From Streptomyces griseus subsp. griseus (lineage in GTDB: Bacteria > Actinomycetota > Actinomycetes > Streptomycetales > Streptomycetaceae): 64,000 nt of DNA. Below are positions 18,017-26,837 of the stretch, one piece after another (the stretch's first letter is position 1; every line of letters begins with the position of its first letter). The notes under the pieces are model-generated. The model made no database searches and was not told the DNA's origin. It saw nothing but the letters and a program-made list of their open reading frames with translations. Made by a program: the position numbers and the translations under genes. The stretch spans positions 6,262,001 to 6,326,000 of the forward strand of contig NZ_CP032543.1 in the NCBI RefSeq assembly GCF_003610995.1, in the 5' to 3' direction.

Positions 18017-19359
18017 GCGGCACGCTCCTCGGCCGGAGCCGCCACCGGCAGCGTGACCGCCAGCGCGGTGCCCTGGCCCGGCGCCGACTCCACGCTCAGC
18101 GTGCCGCCCAGCGTGGCTGCCCGCGACCGCATCGCGGGCAGCCCGAAACCACCGTCACCGCGCTCGTCCACCGGCACCGCCGACGGGTCGAAGCCCCGGC
18201 CGTCGTCCACGACGTCCAGCGCCACGGAGGTGTCCATGAAGCTCAGCGTGATCTCCGCGCGCCCCGCCGCCGCGTGGCGCACCGTGTTGGCCAGCGCCGA
18301 CTGGGCGGTCCGCAGCAACGCCACCTCGTACGGCGTCGGCAGCTCCACCGGCGCACCGCTGACCGCGAACCGTACGGTGAGATCCGGCCCGGTCGTCCGG
18401 GCGCAGAGCCGCTCCAGCGCGCCCGCCAGCGAACCGTGCTCCAGATCCGGCGGAGTCAGCGCCCGTACGAAGGAACGCGCCTCGGCCAGGTTGGCCTGCG
18501 CGGCCTCCCGGGCGGCGCGGACGTGCGCGGTGGCCGGAGCGCCGGCGGGCAGCGTGCGCTCGGCCGCGCGGAGCAGGAGCTGGATGCTGGACAGGCCCTG
18601 GGCGAGGGTGTCGTGGATCTCCCGGGCGAGGCGTTCGCGCTCGGCGAGGGTGCCCGCCGTACGCTCCGCCTCGGCCAGCTCCGCCCGGGTGGCGACCAGC
18701 TCCACGATCAGCTCCCGGCGCCGCTCGCTCTCCCGGAACAGCGCGTCGTACCCCAGCACCGTGGCGATGGCGACGGCCGCACCGATCAGCGGGCCGATGA
18801 ACGCGCCCGGGGCGATCTCCTGCCGGTGCACGACGAAGCTGGTGATCGCGGCGGCGGCGGTGACGACGACGGCGGGCACGCCCCAGCGGGTGGGGAGCAG
18901 ATGCAACTGGAGGAAGTAGAGCGGGAAGGCGACCCAGAGGGCGTCGGGGGAGAGGACGAGCAACGCGAGCCAGAGGACGCAGAGGGCGGTGAGCCAGGTG
19001 GCGGCGGCCTCTGTGCCCGGGCGCACGGAGGCGGCGAGCATCCGCTGCCGTACGGGGATGGGCCGGGCTGCCGTTCCCGCGCGCACCCGCTGCCGTACGG
19101 GGATGGCGCGGGCCGCCGTTTCCGTGGCCGCCTCCGCCTGGCCGTCCCGCCGTACGGAGGTCGCGCGCACCCCCGTCCCCGCCAGCGCCCCCGTCCCGTA
19201 CGCCCCCGCCGTCACCAGCGTCAGCGTCACCACGGCCCCCGCGTGCGGTGCGCCCTCGCTCACCGCGCGCACCGCCACCAGCGCCAGCAGGCCCAGCAGC
19301 AGTGCGTGCAGGCAGAGCCGCAGGGCAGCGGCGACAGGGGTGTGCGAACGCGAATCCAT
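18013..19359 (-). CDS. Sensor histidine kinase (HisKA_3)
   Basis: A 448-residue membrane kinase. About six hydrophobic segments fill residues 10-220, then a coiled linker (ELIVELVATRAELAEAERTAG), the phosphoacceptor His in EIHDTLAQGLSSIQ and an ATPase domain (LANTVRHAAAG, DDGRGFDP, GGFGLPAMRSRA). It should phosphorylate the overlapping regulator at 17372-18016. The loop between the first two membrane pairs holds a duplicated 15-residue unit, IPVRQRxxAxxxARP. Translation is taken from the ATG at 19359. Confidence 0.9.
   Translation of the reverse strand: MDSRSHTPVAAALRLCLHALLLGLLALVAVRAVSEGAPHAGAVVTLTLVTAGAYGTGALAGTGVRATSVRRDGQAEAATETAARAIPVRQRVRAGTAARPIPVRQRMLAASVRPGTEAAATWLTALCVLWLALLVLSPDALWVAFPLYFLQLHLLPTRWGVPAVVVTAAAAITSFVVHRQEIAPGAFIGPLIGAAVAIATVLGYDALFRESERRRELIVELVATRAELAEAERTAGTLAERERLAREIHDTLAQGLSSIQLLLRAAERTLPAGAPATAHVRAAREAAQANLAEARSFVRALTPPDLEHGSLAGALERLCARTTGPDLTVRFAVSGAPVELPTPYEVALLRTAQSALANTVRHAAAGRAEITLSFMDTSVALDVVDDGRGFDPSAVPVDERGDGGFGLPAMRSRAATLGGTLSVESAPGQGTALAVTLPVAAPAEERAA
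19042..19106. repeat. 45-bp in-frame duplication in the kinase gene
   Basis: A 20-base sequence at 19042-19061 recurs exactly at 19087-19106. The 45-base period keeps frame and duplicates IPVRQR in an extracytoplasmic or loop segment of the sensor kinase. Confidence 0.7.
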
Positions 19360-19394
19360 GGTTCGTCCAGCGTAGCGGCGGGTCTCGCGGCGGC

Positions 19395-19414
19395 GGTCAA
19401 TCGAAAGGTTGATC
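19395..19414. promoter_or_regulatory. Inverted repeat between kinase and ABC exporter
   Basis: GGTCAATCGAAAGGTTGATC is an imperfect inverted repeat (GTCAATC against GGTTGATC, partly AT-rich) in the 110-base divergent space between the histidine kinase and the ABC permease. It is a reasonable binding site for the NarL-type regulator, but no second copy was seen. Confidence 0.35.
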
Positions 19415-19469
19415 TGCCGACCGTCCCCCGCGCGATGTTTCCCCGCCCCGGACCACCGACGATGGAGCC

Positions 19470-20552
19470 ATGTTCGTCGCATGGAGAGACCTCCGGTTCG
19501 CCAAGGGCCGGTTCGCGCTCATGGGGTCGGTCGTGGTCCTGATCACGCTGCTCGTGGGCCTGCTGTCGGGGCTGACGGCCGGCCTGGCCCGGGAGAACGT
19601 CTCGGCCGTCACCGGTCTGGACGCCGACCACCTCGCGTTCGCCGCCCCGCGCGGGGACCGGTCGGTCTCCTTCACCAACTCGACCGTCCGCGAGGACGAC
19701 TGGCGGGCCTGGGCCGACCGCCCCGGCGTCGAGGCCGCCCAGCCGCTGGGCATCCGGACCCTGAACGCCACCGCCCCCGGTGACCGTACGGCCCCCGTCT
19801 CGGCCTTCGGCGTCGAACCGGACGGGACGCTCGCACCCGGGGGCCTCGCCTCCGGCCGCGTCGTGCTCTCCGGGAAGGCCGCCGAGGAGCTCGGCGCCGC
19901 CCCCGGCGACAAGATCGCGCTCGGCCGGGCGGAGCGCGAGGTCGCCGCCGTCGCGGGAGACGCCTCGTACAGCCATACGCCCGTCGTCTGGACCACCCTC
20001 GACGACTGGCAGCAGATCGGCCACGACGGCGCGGGCCCCGCCGAACAGGCGACCGTCATCGCCCTGACCACCACCGGTGGCGTCGACCTGGCGGCCGGGG
20101 ACGAGGCGGCGAAGACCCGCACGCTCTCCCTCGACGACTCCCTCACCGCGATCGGCTCCTACCAGGCGGAGAACGGTTCGCTGCAACTCATGCGCGGCTT
20201 CCTCTTCGCCATCTCCGCCCTCGTCATCGGCGCCTTCTTCACTGTCTGGACCATCCAGCGCAGCGGCGACGTCGCCGTACTGAAGGCGCTCGGCGCCTCC
20301 ACCCCGTATCTCCTGCGGGACGCCCTCGGGCAGGCCGTGGTGATGCTCGTCATCGGTACGGGGCTCGGCACCGCGCTGGCCGCCGGGGCCGGGGTGCTGA
20401 TCGGCGGCGGGCCGGTGCCGTTCGTGCTGGACGGGGCGACCGTCCTGGTGCCGGCGGCGGTCATGATCGCGCTCGGCGCGCTCGGGGCCGCCCTCTCCAT
20501 CCGGCGGATCACCGCCGTCGACCCCCTCACCGCACTCGGGAGTGCCCGATGA
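19470..20552 (+). CDS. MacB/FtsX-type ABC transporter permease
   Basis: A 360-residue ABC permease with one N-terminal membrane segment, a long extracytoplasmic domain (about residues 45-240) and three C-terminal helices ending in the FtsX signature (GDVAVLKALGASTPYLLRD, SIRRITAVDPLTALGSAR). Such subunits form mechanotransmission or lipid/peptide export systems with a cognate ATPase, whose gene overlaps it by 4 bases. The adjacent divergent two-component system suggests an envelope-stress or antimicrobial-response exporter, a frequent arrangement; the cargo is unknown. Confidence 0.85.
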   Translation: MFVAWRDLRFAKGRFALMGSVVVLITLLVGLLSGLTAGLARENVSAVTGLDADHLAFAAPRGDRSVSFTNSTVREDDWRAWADRPGVEAAQPLGIRTLNATAPGDRTAPVSAFGVEPDGTLAPGGLASGRVVLSGKAAEELGAAPGDKIALGRAEREVAAVAGDASYSHTPVVWTTLDDWQQIGHDGAGPAEQATVIALTTTGGVDLAAGDEAAKTRTLSLDDSLTAIGSYQAENGSLQLMRGFLFAISALVIGAFFTVWTIQRSGDVAVLKALGASTPYLLRDALGQAVVMLVIGTGLGTALAAGAGVLIGGGPVPFVLDGATVLVPAAVMIALGALGAALSIRRITAVDPLTALGSAR

Positions 20553-21229
20553 CGCTGACCCTCACCGATGTGACCCTCACCTATCCGGACGGCGAGGGGC
20601 GGCTCACCGCCCTGGACCGGGTCTCGCTGGAGGTTCCGGCGGGCACGCTCACCGCCGTCGTCGGGCCGTCCGGCTCCGGCAAGTCCAGCCTGCTGGCCGC
20701 CGCCGCGACCCTGGTCACCCCGGACTCCGGCGAGGTCGTCGTGGCCGGTACGCGGACGGGCCCGCTCACTCCGGCGGCGCGGGCGGCCCTGCGCAGGGAG
20801 CACCTGGGGATCGTGTTCCAGCAGCCGAACCTGCTGCCCTCGCTCACGGCCGCCGAGCAGCTGCAGGTGATGGCCCACCTGTCGGGCGGCCGGACCCGGG
20901 AGGCCCGGCGCCGCGCGGTGGAGCTGCTGGACGCCGTGGGGCTGGCCGACCGGGCGGACCGGCGTCCGCACCAGCTGTCGGGCGGTCAGCGCCAGCGGAT
21001 CAACATCGCCCGCGCCCTGATGAACGAGCCCGAGGTGCTCCTCGTCGACGAGCCGACCAGCGCACTCGACCACGAGCGCGGAGCCGCCGTACTGGACCTG
21101 CTGGTCACCCTGACCCGGGAGCGCGCCACCGCGACGGTGCTGGTCACACACGACCTGGCGCACCTGGACCGGATGGACCGCACGGTGACGATGGACGACG
21201 GGCGGCTGACCGTGCCCGCCCGGATCTAG
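20549..21229 (+). CDS. ABC transporter ATPase (LolD/MacB type)
   Basis: A 226-residue nucleotide-binding subunit with Walker A (GPSGSGKSS), Q-loop (VFQQPNLLPS), signature (LSGGQRQR), Walker B (VLLVDEPTSALD) and H-loop (VTHDLAH). The LolD-like sequence matches the FtsX-type permease encoded upstream with an ATGA overlap, so the two are translationally coupled. It ends 3 bases before the stop of the convergent IclR gene. Confidence 0.92.
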   Translation: MTLTLTDVTLTYPDGEGRLTALDRVSLEVPAGTLTAVVGPSGSGKSSLLAAAATLVTPDSGEVVVAGTRTGPLTPAARAALRREHLGIVFQQPNLLPSLTAAEQLQVMAHLSGGRTREARRRAVELLDAVGLADRADRRPHQLSGGQRQRINIARALMNEPEVLLVDEPTSALDHERGAAVLDLLVTLTRERATATVLVTHDLAHLDRMDRTVTMDDGRLTVPARI

Positions 21230-21232
21230 GCG

Positions 21233-22033
21233 TCAGCCACCCGTCCCGTTGCTCGCCAGCGCGTCCGACAGCTCACCCGCCACCTGCTGGAGGATCGGCA
21301 CGATCCGCTCCGTCGCGCTCTCCGTCACCCGGCCCGCCGGGCCCGAGATGGAGATCGCGGCCGAGGTAGGGGAGTTGGGTACGGAAACCGCCAGGCAGCG
21401 GACCCCGATCTCCTGCTCGTTGTCGTCCACCGCGTACCCCGCCCGGCGCACCTGCTCCAGCGCGTCGAGGAAGCCCTCGGGTGTGGTGATCGTCTTCTCG
21501 GTGGCGGCGGGCATGCCGGTCCGGGCGAGCAGCGCGCGGACCTCGTCGGCCGGGGTATCGGCCAGGAGCGCCTTGCCCACCCCGGTGGAGTGCGGAAGGA
21601 CCCGGCGGCCCACCTCGGTGAACATCCGCATGGAGTGCTTGGACGGCACCTGGGCGACGTACACGATCTCGTCGCCGTCCAGCAGCGCCATGTTCGCCGT
21701 CTCACCCGTCTCCTCCACCAGCCGCTGGAGGTAGGGGCGGGCCCAGGTGCCGAGCAGCCGGGAGGCGGACTCGCCGAGGCGGATCAGGCGGGGACCCAGG
21801 GCGTAGCGGCGGTTGGGCTGCTGGCGTACGTAACCGCAGACGACCAGTGTCCGCATCAGCCGGTGGATGGTCGGCAGGGGCAGACCGCTGCTCGCGGACA
21901 GCTCGCTCAGCCCGACCTCGCCCCCGGCGTCGGCCATCCGCTCCAGCAGGTCGAAGGCGCGCTCGAGCGACTGCACCCCACCGCTGGCACCGGAGGGCTT
22001 GGAGTCGGCTGTGCTGGCGTGGGACGGCGGCAC
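21233..22033 (-). CDS. allR: IclR-family repressor of allantoin genes
   Basis: A 266-residue IclR regulator: N-terminal winged helix (GVQSLERAFDLLERMADAGGEVGLSELSASSGLPLPTIHRLM) and C-terminal effector domain (HSTGVGKALLA, DNEQEIGVRCLAVSV). It is divergent from allantoinase, the arrangement of AllR in Streptomyces, which represses allantoin genes and is relieved by allantoate or glyoxylate. The orthology is inferred from family and position. GTG at 22033 follows AAAGGA by 8-9 bases. Effector specificity cannot be seen in the sequence. Confidence 0.82.
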   Translation of the reverse strand: MPPSHASTADSKPSGASGGVQSLERAFDLLERMADAGGEVGLSELSASSGLPLPTIHRLMRTLVVCGYVRQQPNRRYALGPRLIRLGESASRLLGTWARPYLQRLVEETGETANMALLDGDEIVYVAQVPSKHSMRMFTEVGRRVLPHSTGVGKALLADTPADEVRALLARTGMPAATEKTITTPEGFLDALEQVRRAGYAVDDNEQEIGVRCLAVSVPNSPTSAAISISGPAGRVTESATERIVPILQQVAGELSDALASNGTGG

Positions 22034-22369
22034 GTCAACGGTCCTTTCGAAGCGGAAGGCAAGGCAGCAGCCTACCGGGCGCCGCCCGATCGGCCCACAG
22101 CTGTCCGCTTGGCGTCCGTGCCGGTCAGGGGCTGTTTTGTCCGGGTGCCGACGGTCGGTACGGGCGGTTCGGCGCTGTCTCTTCTGGCCCATGCTACGTT
22201 CCGCAATTCGAAATCTCACTTTTACTTTGTGGAAAGCTCCAGTCGGCGTCGCCGGGCTGGCCCACCGCCGCTCCCTGCCGGAAGGTGGGTCTTGACGAGG
22301 GCGATTCCCGAGTGAAGACTCCATCGAAGCTTCAACAGTTCGTTGAATTCCTGGAGTGAAGGAGCACAG
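22034..22369. promoter_or_regulatory. allR-allB divergent promoter region
   Basis: A 336-base gene-free space between allR and allantoinase. It has a marked AT-rich stretch at about 22190-22245 and 22305-22350, unlike its GC-rich surroundings. TTCAACAGTTCGTTGAA at 22331-22347 is a 6-bp inverted repeat with 5-base spacer, 23 bases before the allantoinase GTG, well placed for a repressor site. A related sequence lies upstream of malate synthase. GAAGGAG precedes the allantoinase start. Confidence 0.55.
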
Positions 22370-23713
22370 GTGTCCGGTGTGGACGTGAACCTGGTACTGC
22401 GCTCGACGCGCGTCGTCACCCCCGAGGGCACCCGCCCGGCCACGGTCGCCGTGGCGGGCGGCACCATCGACGCGGTCCTGCCGTACGACACCGAAGTGCC
22501 CGGGGGCGCCCGGCTGGAGGACTTCGGCGACGATGTCCTGCTCCCCGGGCTGGTCGACACCCACGTCCATGTGAACGACCCCGGCCGCACCGAGTGGGAG
22601 GGCTTCTGGACCGCCACCCGCGCGGCGGCGGCCGGCGGCATCACCACGCTCCTGGACATGCCGCTCAACTCCCTCCCGCCGACCACCACCGTCGAGAACC
22701 TGCGGATCAAGCAGCAGGTCGCCGCCCCCAAGGCGCACGTCGACACGGGCTTCTGGGGCGGTGCGCTCCCCTCCAACGTCAAGGATCTGCGCCCGCTGTA
22801 CGAGGCCGGGGTCTTCGGCTTCAAGTGCTTCCTGTCGCCCTCCGGGGTGGAGGAGTTCCCCGAGCTGGACCAGGAGCAGCTGGCCCGGTCCATGGCGGAG
22901 ATCGCCGGATTCGGCGGACTGCTCATCGTCCACGCCGAGGACCCGCACCACCTCGCCGACGCCCCCCAGCGCCCCGGCCCCGCCTACGCCGACTTCCTCG
23001 CCTCCCGCCCGCGCGACGCCGAGAACACCGCGATCGAGGGGCTCATCGCCCACGCCAAGCGGCTGAACGCCCGGGTCCACGTCCTGCACCTCTCCTCCAG
23101 CGACGCCCTGCCGCTGATCGCCGCCGCGAAGCGCGAGGGCGTCCGCGTCACCGTCGAGTCCTGTCCGCACTTCCTCACGCTCACCGCCGAGGAGGTCCCG
23201 GACGGGGCCACCGAGTTCAAGTGCTGCCCGCCGATCCGCGAGGCCGCCAACCAGGACGCCCTGTGGGCCGGGCTCGCCGACGGCACGATCGACTGCATCG
23301 TCTCCGACCACTCGCCCTGCACCACCGACCTGAAGACCCCGGACTTCGCCTCCGCCTGGGGCGGCATCTCCTCCCTCCAGCTCGGCCTGCCCGCCATCTG
23401 GACCGAGGCCCGCAGGCGCGGCCACTCCCTGGACGACGTCGCCCGCTGGATGTCCGCCGCACCCGCCGAACTCGCCGGGCTGGCCCGCAAGGGCGCCATC
23501 GAGGCCGGGCGCGACGCCGACTTCGCGGTCCTCGCCCCCGAGGCGACCTTCACCGTCGACCCCGCCGAGCTCTTCCACCGCAACCAGGTCACCGCGTACG
23601 CGGGGAAGACCCTGCACGGCGTGGTGCGCTCCAGCTGGCTGCGCGGCGTCCGCATCGCCGCCGACGGCGTCCTGGCCGAGCCCGCCGGCCGCCTGCTGGA
23701 ACGCGACCACTGA
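22370..23713 (+). CDS. allB: Allantoinase
   Basis: A 447-residue cyclic amidohydrolase opening the hydantoin ring of allantoin to allantoate. All binuclear-metal ligands are visible: [17 protein letters not shown] (HxH), [11 protein letters not shown] (carbamylated Lys), [21 protein letters not shown] and CIVSDHSPC (catalytic Asp). GTG start follows GAAGGAG. It is followed after 64 bases by allantoicase in the same direction. Urate from region 1 would arrive here after uricase, UraH and UraD. Confidence 0.95.
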   Translation: MSGVDVNLVLRSTRVVTPEGTRPATVAVAGGTIDAVLPYDTEVPGGARLEDFGDDVLLPGLVDTHVHVNDPGRTEWEGFWTATRAAAAGGITTLLDMPLNSLPPTTTVENLRIKQQVAAPKAHVDTGFWGGALPSNVKDLRPLYEAGVFGFKCFLSPSGVEEFPELDQEQLARSMAEIAGFGGLLIVHAEDPHHLADAPQRPGPAYADFLASRPRDAENTAIEGLIAHAKRLNARVHVLHLSSSDALPLIAAAKREGVRVTVESCPHFLTLTAEEVPDGATEFKCCPPIREAANQDALWAGLADGTIDCIVSDHSPCTTDLKTPDFASAWGGISSLQLGLPAIWTEARRRGHSLDDVARWMSAAPAELAGLARKGAIEAGRDADFAVLAPEATFTVDPAELFHRNQVTAYAGKTLHGVVRSSWLRGVRIAADGVLAEPAGRLLERDH

Positions 23714-23777
23714 CCGCGTCTCCCGGCCGCCCGCCCTCGTACGCGACCACCGACCGTCCCCGAAAGGACCCCTCACC

Positions 23778-24899
23778 ATGACGGACGCCGCGATACCGCG
23801 CTTCACCGGCGACGCCAGCCCGTACGCGGGCGGCGACCCGTACGCCGACCACCGCACCGCCGACTTCCCGTTCACCCACCTCGTCGACCTGGCCGACCGG
23901 CGCCTGGGGGCCGGGGTCATCGCCGCCAACGACGAGTTCTTCGCCGAGCGCGAGAACCTGCTGAAGCCCGAGCCCGCCGTCTTCGACCCGGAGCACTTCG
24001 GCCACAAGGGCAAGATCATGGACGGCTGGGAGACCCGGCGCCGACGCGGGGTGAGCGCCGCCGAGCCGCACCCCACCCCCGACGACCACGACTGGGCCCT
24101 CGTCCGCCTCGGCGCCCCCGGTGTCATCCGGGGCGTCGTCCTGGACACCGCCCACTTCCGGGGCAACTACCCGCAGGCCGTCTCCGTGGAGGGCACATCC
24201 CTCCCCGGCTCGCCGTCCCCCGACGACCTCCTCGCCCCGGACGTGAAGTGGACGGTCCTCGTGCCGCGCACCCCGGTCGGCGGCCACGCGGCCAACGGCT
24301 TCGCCGTCGACGCCGAACAGCGCTTCACCCACCTGAGGATCAACCAGCACCCGGACGGCGGGATCGCCCGGCTGCGCGTGTACGGAGAGGTCGCCCCGGA
24401 CCCCGCGTGGCTCACCGCGCTCGGTACCTTCGACCTCGCCGCGCTGGAGAACGGCGGCCAGGTCGAGGACGCCTCCGACCGCTTCTACTCCCCGGCCACC
24501 AACACCGTCCAGCCCGGCCGCTCCCGCAAGATGGACGACGGCTGGGAGACCCGCCGCAGGCGCGACCGGGGCAACGACTGGATCCGCTACCGCCTCGCCG
24601 CCCGGTCCGAGATCCGGGCCGTCGAGATCGACACCGCCTACCTCAAGGGCAACTCGGCGGGCTGGGCCGCCCTGTCGGTCCGGGACGGCGAGGACGGCGA
24701 CTGGTCGGAGGTCCTGCCCCGGACCCGGCTCCAGCCCGACACCAACCACCGCTTCGTCCTGGACGGGCCGGTGCGCGCCACCCACGTACGGATCGACATC
24801 TTCCCGGACGGCGGGATCTCCCGGCTGAGGCTGTTCGGGTCCCTCACCGAGGGCGGCGCCGACGCGCTGGCGGCCCGTCACCGGGAGCTGGGCGGCTGA
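23778..24899 (+). CDS. alc: Allantoicase
   Basis: A 373-residue allantoate amidinohydrolase that yields ureidoglycolate and urea. It has the two internally homologous jelly-roll repeats of the family, each with the same active-site block: KIMDGWETRRRRG in the first and KMDDGWETRRRRD in the second, and paired RINQHPDGGIARLRVYG / RIDIFPDGGISRLRLFG. GAAAGGA precedes the ATG. It closes the allB-alc operon, followed by a strong terminator. No ureidoglycolate lyase is in the window. Confidence 0.95.
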   Translation: MTDAAIPRFTGDASPYAGGDPYADHRTADFPFTHLVDLADRRLGAGVIAANDEFFAERENLLKPEPAVFDPEHFGHKGKIMDGWETRRRRGVSAAEPHPTPDDHDWALVRLGAPGVIRGVVLDTAHFRGNYPQAVSVEGTSLPGSPSPDDLLAPDVKWTVLVPRTPVGGHAANGFAVDAEQRFTHLRINQHPDGGIARLRVYGEVAPDPAWLTALGTFDLAALENGGQVEDASDRFYSPATNTVQPGRSRKMDDGWETRRRRDRGNDWIRYRLAARSEIRAVEIDTAYLKGNSAGWAALSVRDGEDGDWSEVLPRTRLQPDTNHRFVLDGPVRATHVRIDIFPDGGISRLRLFGSLTEGGADALAARHRELGG

Positions 24900-24902
24900 C
24901 CT

Positions 24903-24955
24903 CAGGCCGGTGGGCCACCGCGATCGCAGGGGGATCGCGGTGGCCCACCGGCCTG
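24903..24955. terminator. Bidirectional terminator, 23-bp stem
   Basis: A perfect 23-bp inverted repeat (24903-24925 and 24933-24955) with a 7-base loop between the convergent allantoicase and aldo/keto reductase genes. Confidence 0.9.
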
Positions 24956-24966
24956 TCCGCCGTACC

Positions 24967-25797
24967 TCAGAACTCCTCGTGCGTGTCCGGGTCCCCACCG
25001 AACCGCCGCTGCCGCCCCGACGCGATCGTGGTCAGCTCCCGCGCCGTCAGTTCGAAGCCGAACAGGTCCAGGTTCTCCCGCTGCCGCCCCGGGTCCGCCG
25101 ACTTCGGGATCGGCACCGCACCGACCTGCGTGTGCCACCGCAGCACCACCTGCCCCGGGGTCACCCCGTGGTCCTCGGCGATGGCCACTGTGGACGGGTC
25201 CTCCAGCACCTCACGGCCCCGGGCCAGCGGGCTCCAGGCCTCCGTGACGATGCCCTTCGCCGTGTGCACCGCCCGCAACTCCTCCTGCGGGAGCAGCGGG
25301 TGCATCTCGATCTGGTTCACCGAAGGCAGCACGCCGGTCTCCCGCTCCAGCCGCTCCAGATGGGCGGCGGTGAAGTTGGAGACCCCGATGGAGCGGACGA
25401 GACCGTCCTCGCGGAGCCGGATCATCGCCTTCCACGTCTCGACGTACTTGTCGACGTGGGGGAGAGGCCAGTGGATCAGATACAGGTCGACGTACTCGAC
25501 GCCCAGCCTGGCCCGCGACTCCTCGAAGGAGGCCAGCGTCCGCTCGTACCCCTGATGCCTCCCCGGCACCTTCGTGGTCAGACGGATCTCCTCGCGCGGG
25601 ACGCCGCTGCGGGTGATGCCCCGGCCGGTACCGGTCTCGTTGCCGTAGTTCAGGGCCGTGTCGATGAGCCGGTAACCGAGTCGCAGGGCTCCCGCGACGG
25701 CCTCCTCCGCCTCCGCGTCGTCCAGCGGGTAGGTGCCGAGGCCCACCGCCGGGAGGGTGGTGGAGTCGTTGAGCGTATGAACGGGTACGTCGCCCAT
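24967..25797 (-). CDS. Aldo/keto reductase
   Basis: A 276-residue NADPH-dependent aldo/keto reductase of the 2,5-diketo-D-gluconate reductase-like branch. The catalytic tetrad is visible: Asp in RLIDTALNYGNE, Tyr in the same block, Lys in LTTKVPG and His in YLIHWPLPH. The C-terminal IPKSADPGRQRENLDLFGF is the NADPH-binding block. It lies 93 bases downstream of a TetR gene in the same direction, which may control it. Confidence 0.9.
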   Translation of the reverse strand: MGDVPVHTLNDSTTLPAVGLGTYPLDDAEAEEAVAGALRLGYRLIDTALNYGNETGTGRGITRSGVPREEIRLTTKVPGRHQGYERTLASFEESRARLGVEYVDLYLIHWPLPHVDKYVETWKAMIRLREDGLVRSIGVSNFTAAHLERLERETGVLPSVNQIEMHPLLPQEELRAVHTAKGIVTEAWSPLARGREVLEDPSTVAIAEDHGVTPGQVVLRWHTQVGAVPIPKSADPGRQRENLDLFGFELTARELTTIASGRQRRFGGDPDTHEEF

Positions 25798-25890
25798 GGT
25801 CCGTGCTGTCCTTCCGGTAGCCCCCCGGATAGCCCCCCGTCACGTCCTGCCCCGTCCCGGCCGGCGTAGGCGCGCGGCAGCCCCAAGCCC

Positions 25891-26532
25891 TTACGCCACC
25901 GGCAGCCGCGCGCTCCCCGTCGCCGCCGACCGCAGCCGCCCCAGGATCGCCCTCGCCGCCTTGTCGTAGCCGAGGCTGTTGTTCTGGAGCACCGACTCCG
26001 CGTTGGCCAGCTCCAGGAAGGCGATCACCTCGAAGGCCAGCTGCCGTACGTCGGTGTCCCCGGCCAGCTCGCCCGCCTCCCGCGCCTCCTCGATGGTCTG
26101 CTCCACGAAGGTGACCCAGCCGGTCTGGGCGGCGGCCAGTGCGTCGTGCACCTTGCCGCCGCGGGCGTCGAACTCGGCGGTGGCCGCGTAGAAGAAGCAG
26201 CCGCCCCGGAAGACCCGCTCCCGGGAGTACGTGATCCACGCCTCGCACATCCGCCAGACCCGGCCGACCCCCGGCGGGACCGAGCGGGCCGGGCGCAGCA
26301 CATGGTCGACGTAGACCGCGACCGCGGCGCGCACGGTGGCGAGCTGCAGCTCCTCCTTCGACCCGAAGAGGGCGAACACCCCGCTCTTGCTGAGCTTCAG
26401 CTCGGTCGCCAGCCGCCCCAGGGAGAGCCCTTCCAGCCCCTCCACCGAGGCGATCTGCACCGCACGCCCCAGGATCAGCTGCCGCGTCTGGTTGCCCCGC
26501 TCGACCCGCCCGTCCAGCCGTACTGCCGCCAT
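25891..26532 (-). CDS. TetR-family regulator
   Basis: A 213-residue TetR-type repressor. The N-terminal helix-turn-helix is RQLILGRAVQIASVEGLEGLSLGRLATELKLSKSGVFALFGSKEELQ, and the C-terminal half resembles TetR_C domains of the AcrR/YxaF type. It is upstream of and co-directional with the aldo/keto reductase, and divergent from the EamA transporter across 305 bases. Either neighbour could be its target; the ligand is unknown. Confidence 0.85.
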   Translation of the reverse strand: MAAVRLDGRVERGNQTRQLILGRAVQIASVEGLEGLSLGRLATELKLSKSGVFALFGSKEELQLATVRAAVAVYVDHVLRPARSVPPGVGRVWRMCEAWITYSRERVFRGGCFFYAATAEFDARGGKVHDALAAAQTGWVTFVEQTIEEAREAGELAGDTDVRQLAFEVIAFLELANAESVLQNNSLGYDKAARAILGRLRSAATGSARLPVA

Positions 26533-26837
26533 GTGACCACTCCGTACCTCAGAGTTATCGAGGCGTCATTCTAGGGACGGCCGGAGGCGCCACCGGACCA
26601 CCCGGCGCCCGGCCGGCCGGCCCGTCGACTTGCGCGTCCGCCCCTGACCACGGGCGATACCGGCCGGCGATAGGGGCGGGATCCGACCGGTGAGACAGGT
26701 GTTCCTTTCCGCCGCGCCCGGCGGGTAGCGTGATCGTTTCCGTGTGTGAGCCGGTGCGGTCTCCACCCTCTGTCCGCTGTGGAGAACCCGGTGAGCTCTC
26801 CGCCGCCTGTCCCGCCGTGGAGAACCAGGAGCACCAG
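26533..26837. other. TetR-EamA divergent intergenic region
   Basis: This 305-base space has no gene that I can support. GTGGAGAACC occurs twice (26779-26788 and 26817-26826), 38 bases apart, in a longer imperfect duplication that ends at the EamA ribosome site (AGGAG). CTCAGAGTTATCGAGG at about 26547, near the TetR start, is the only AT-richer patch. No convincing palindromic TetR operator was found. Confidence 0.4.
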
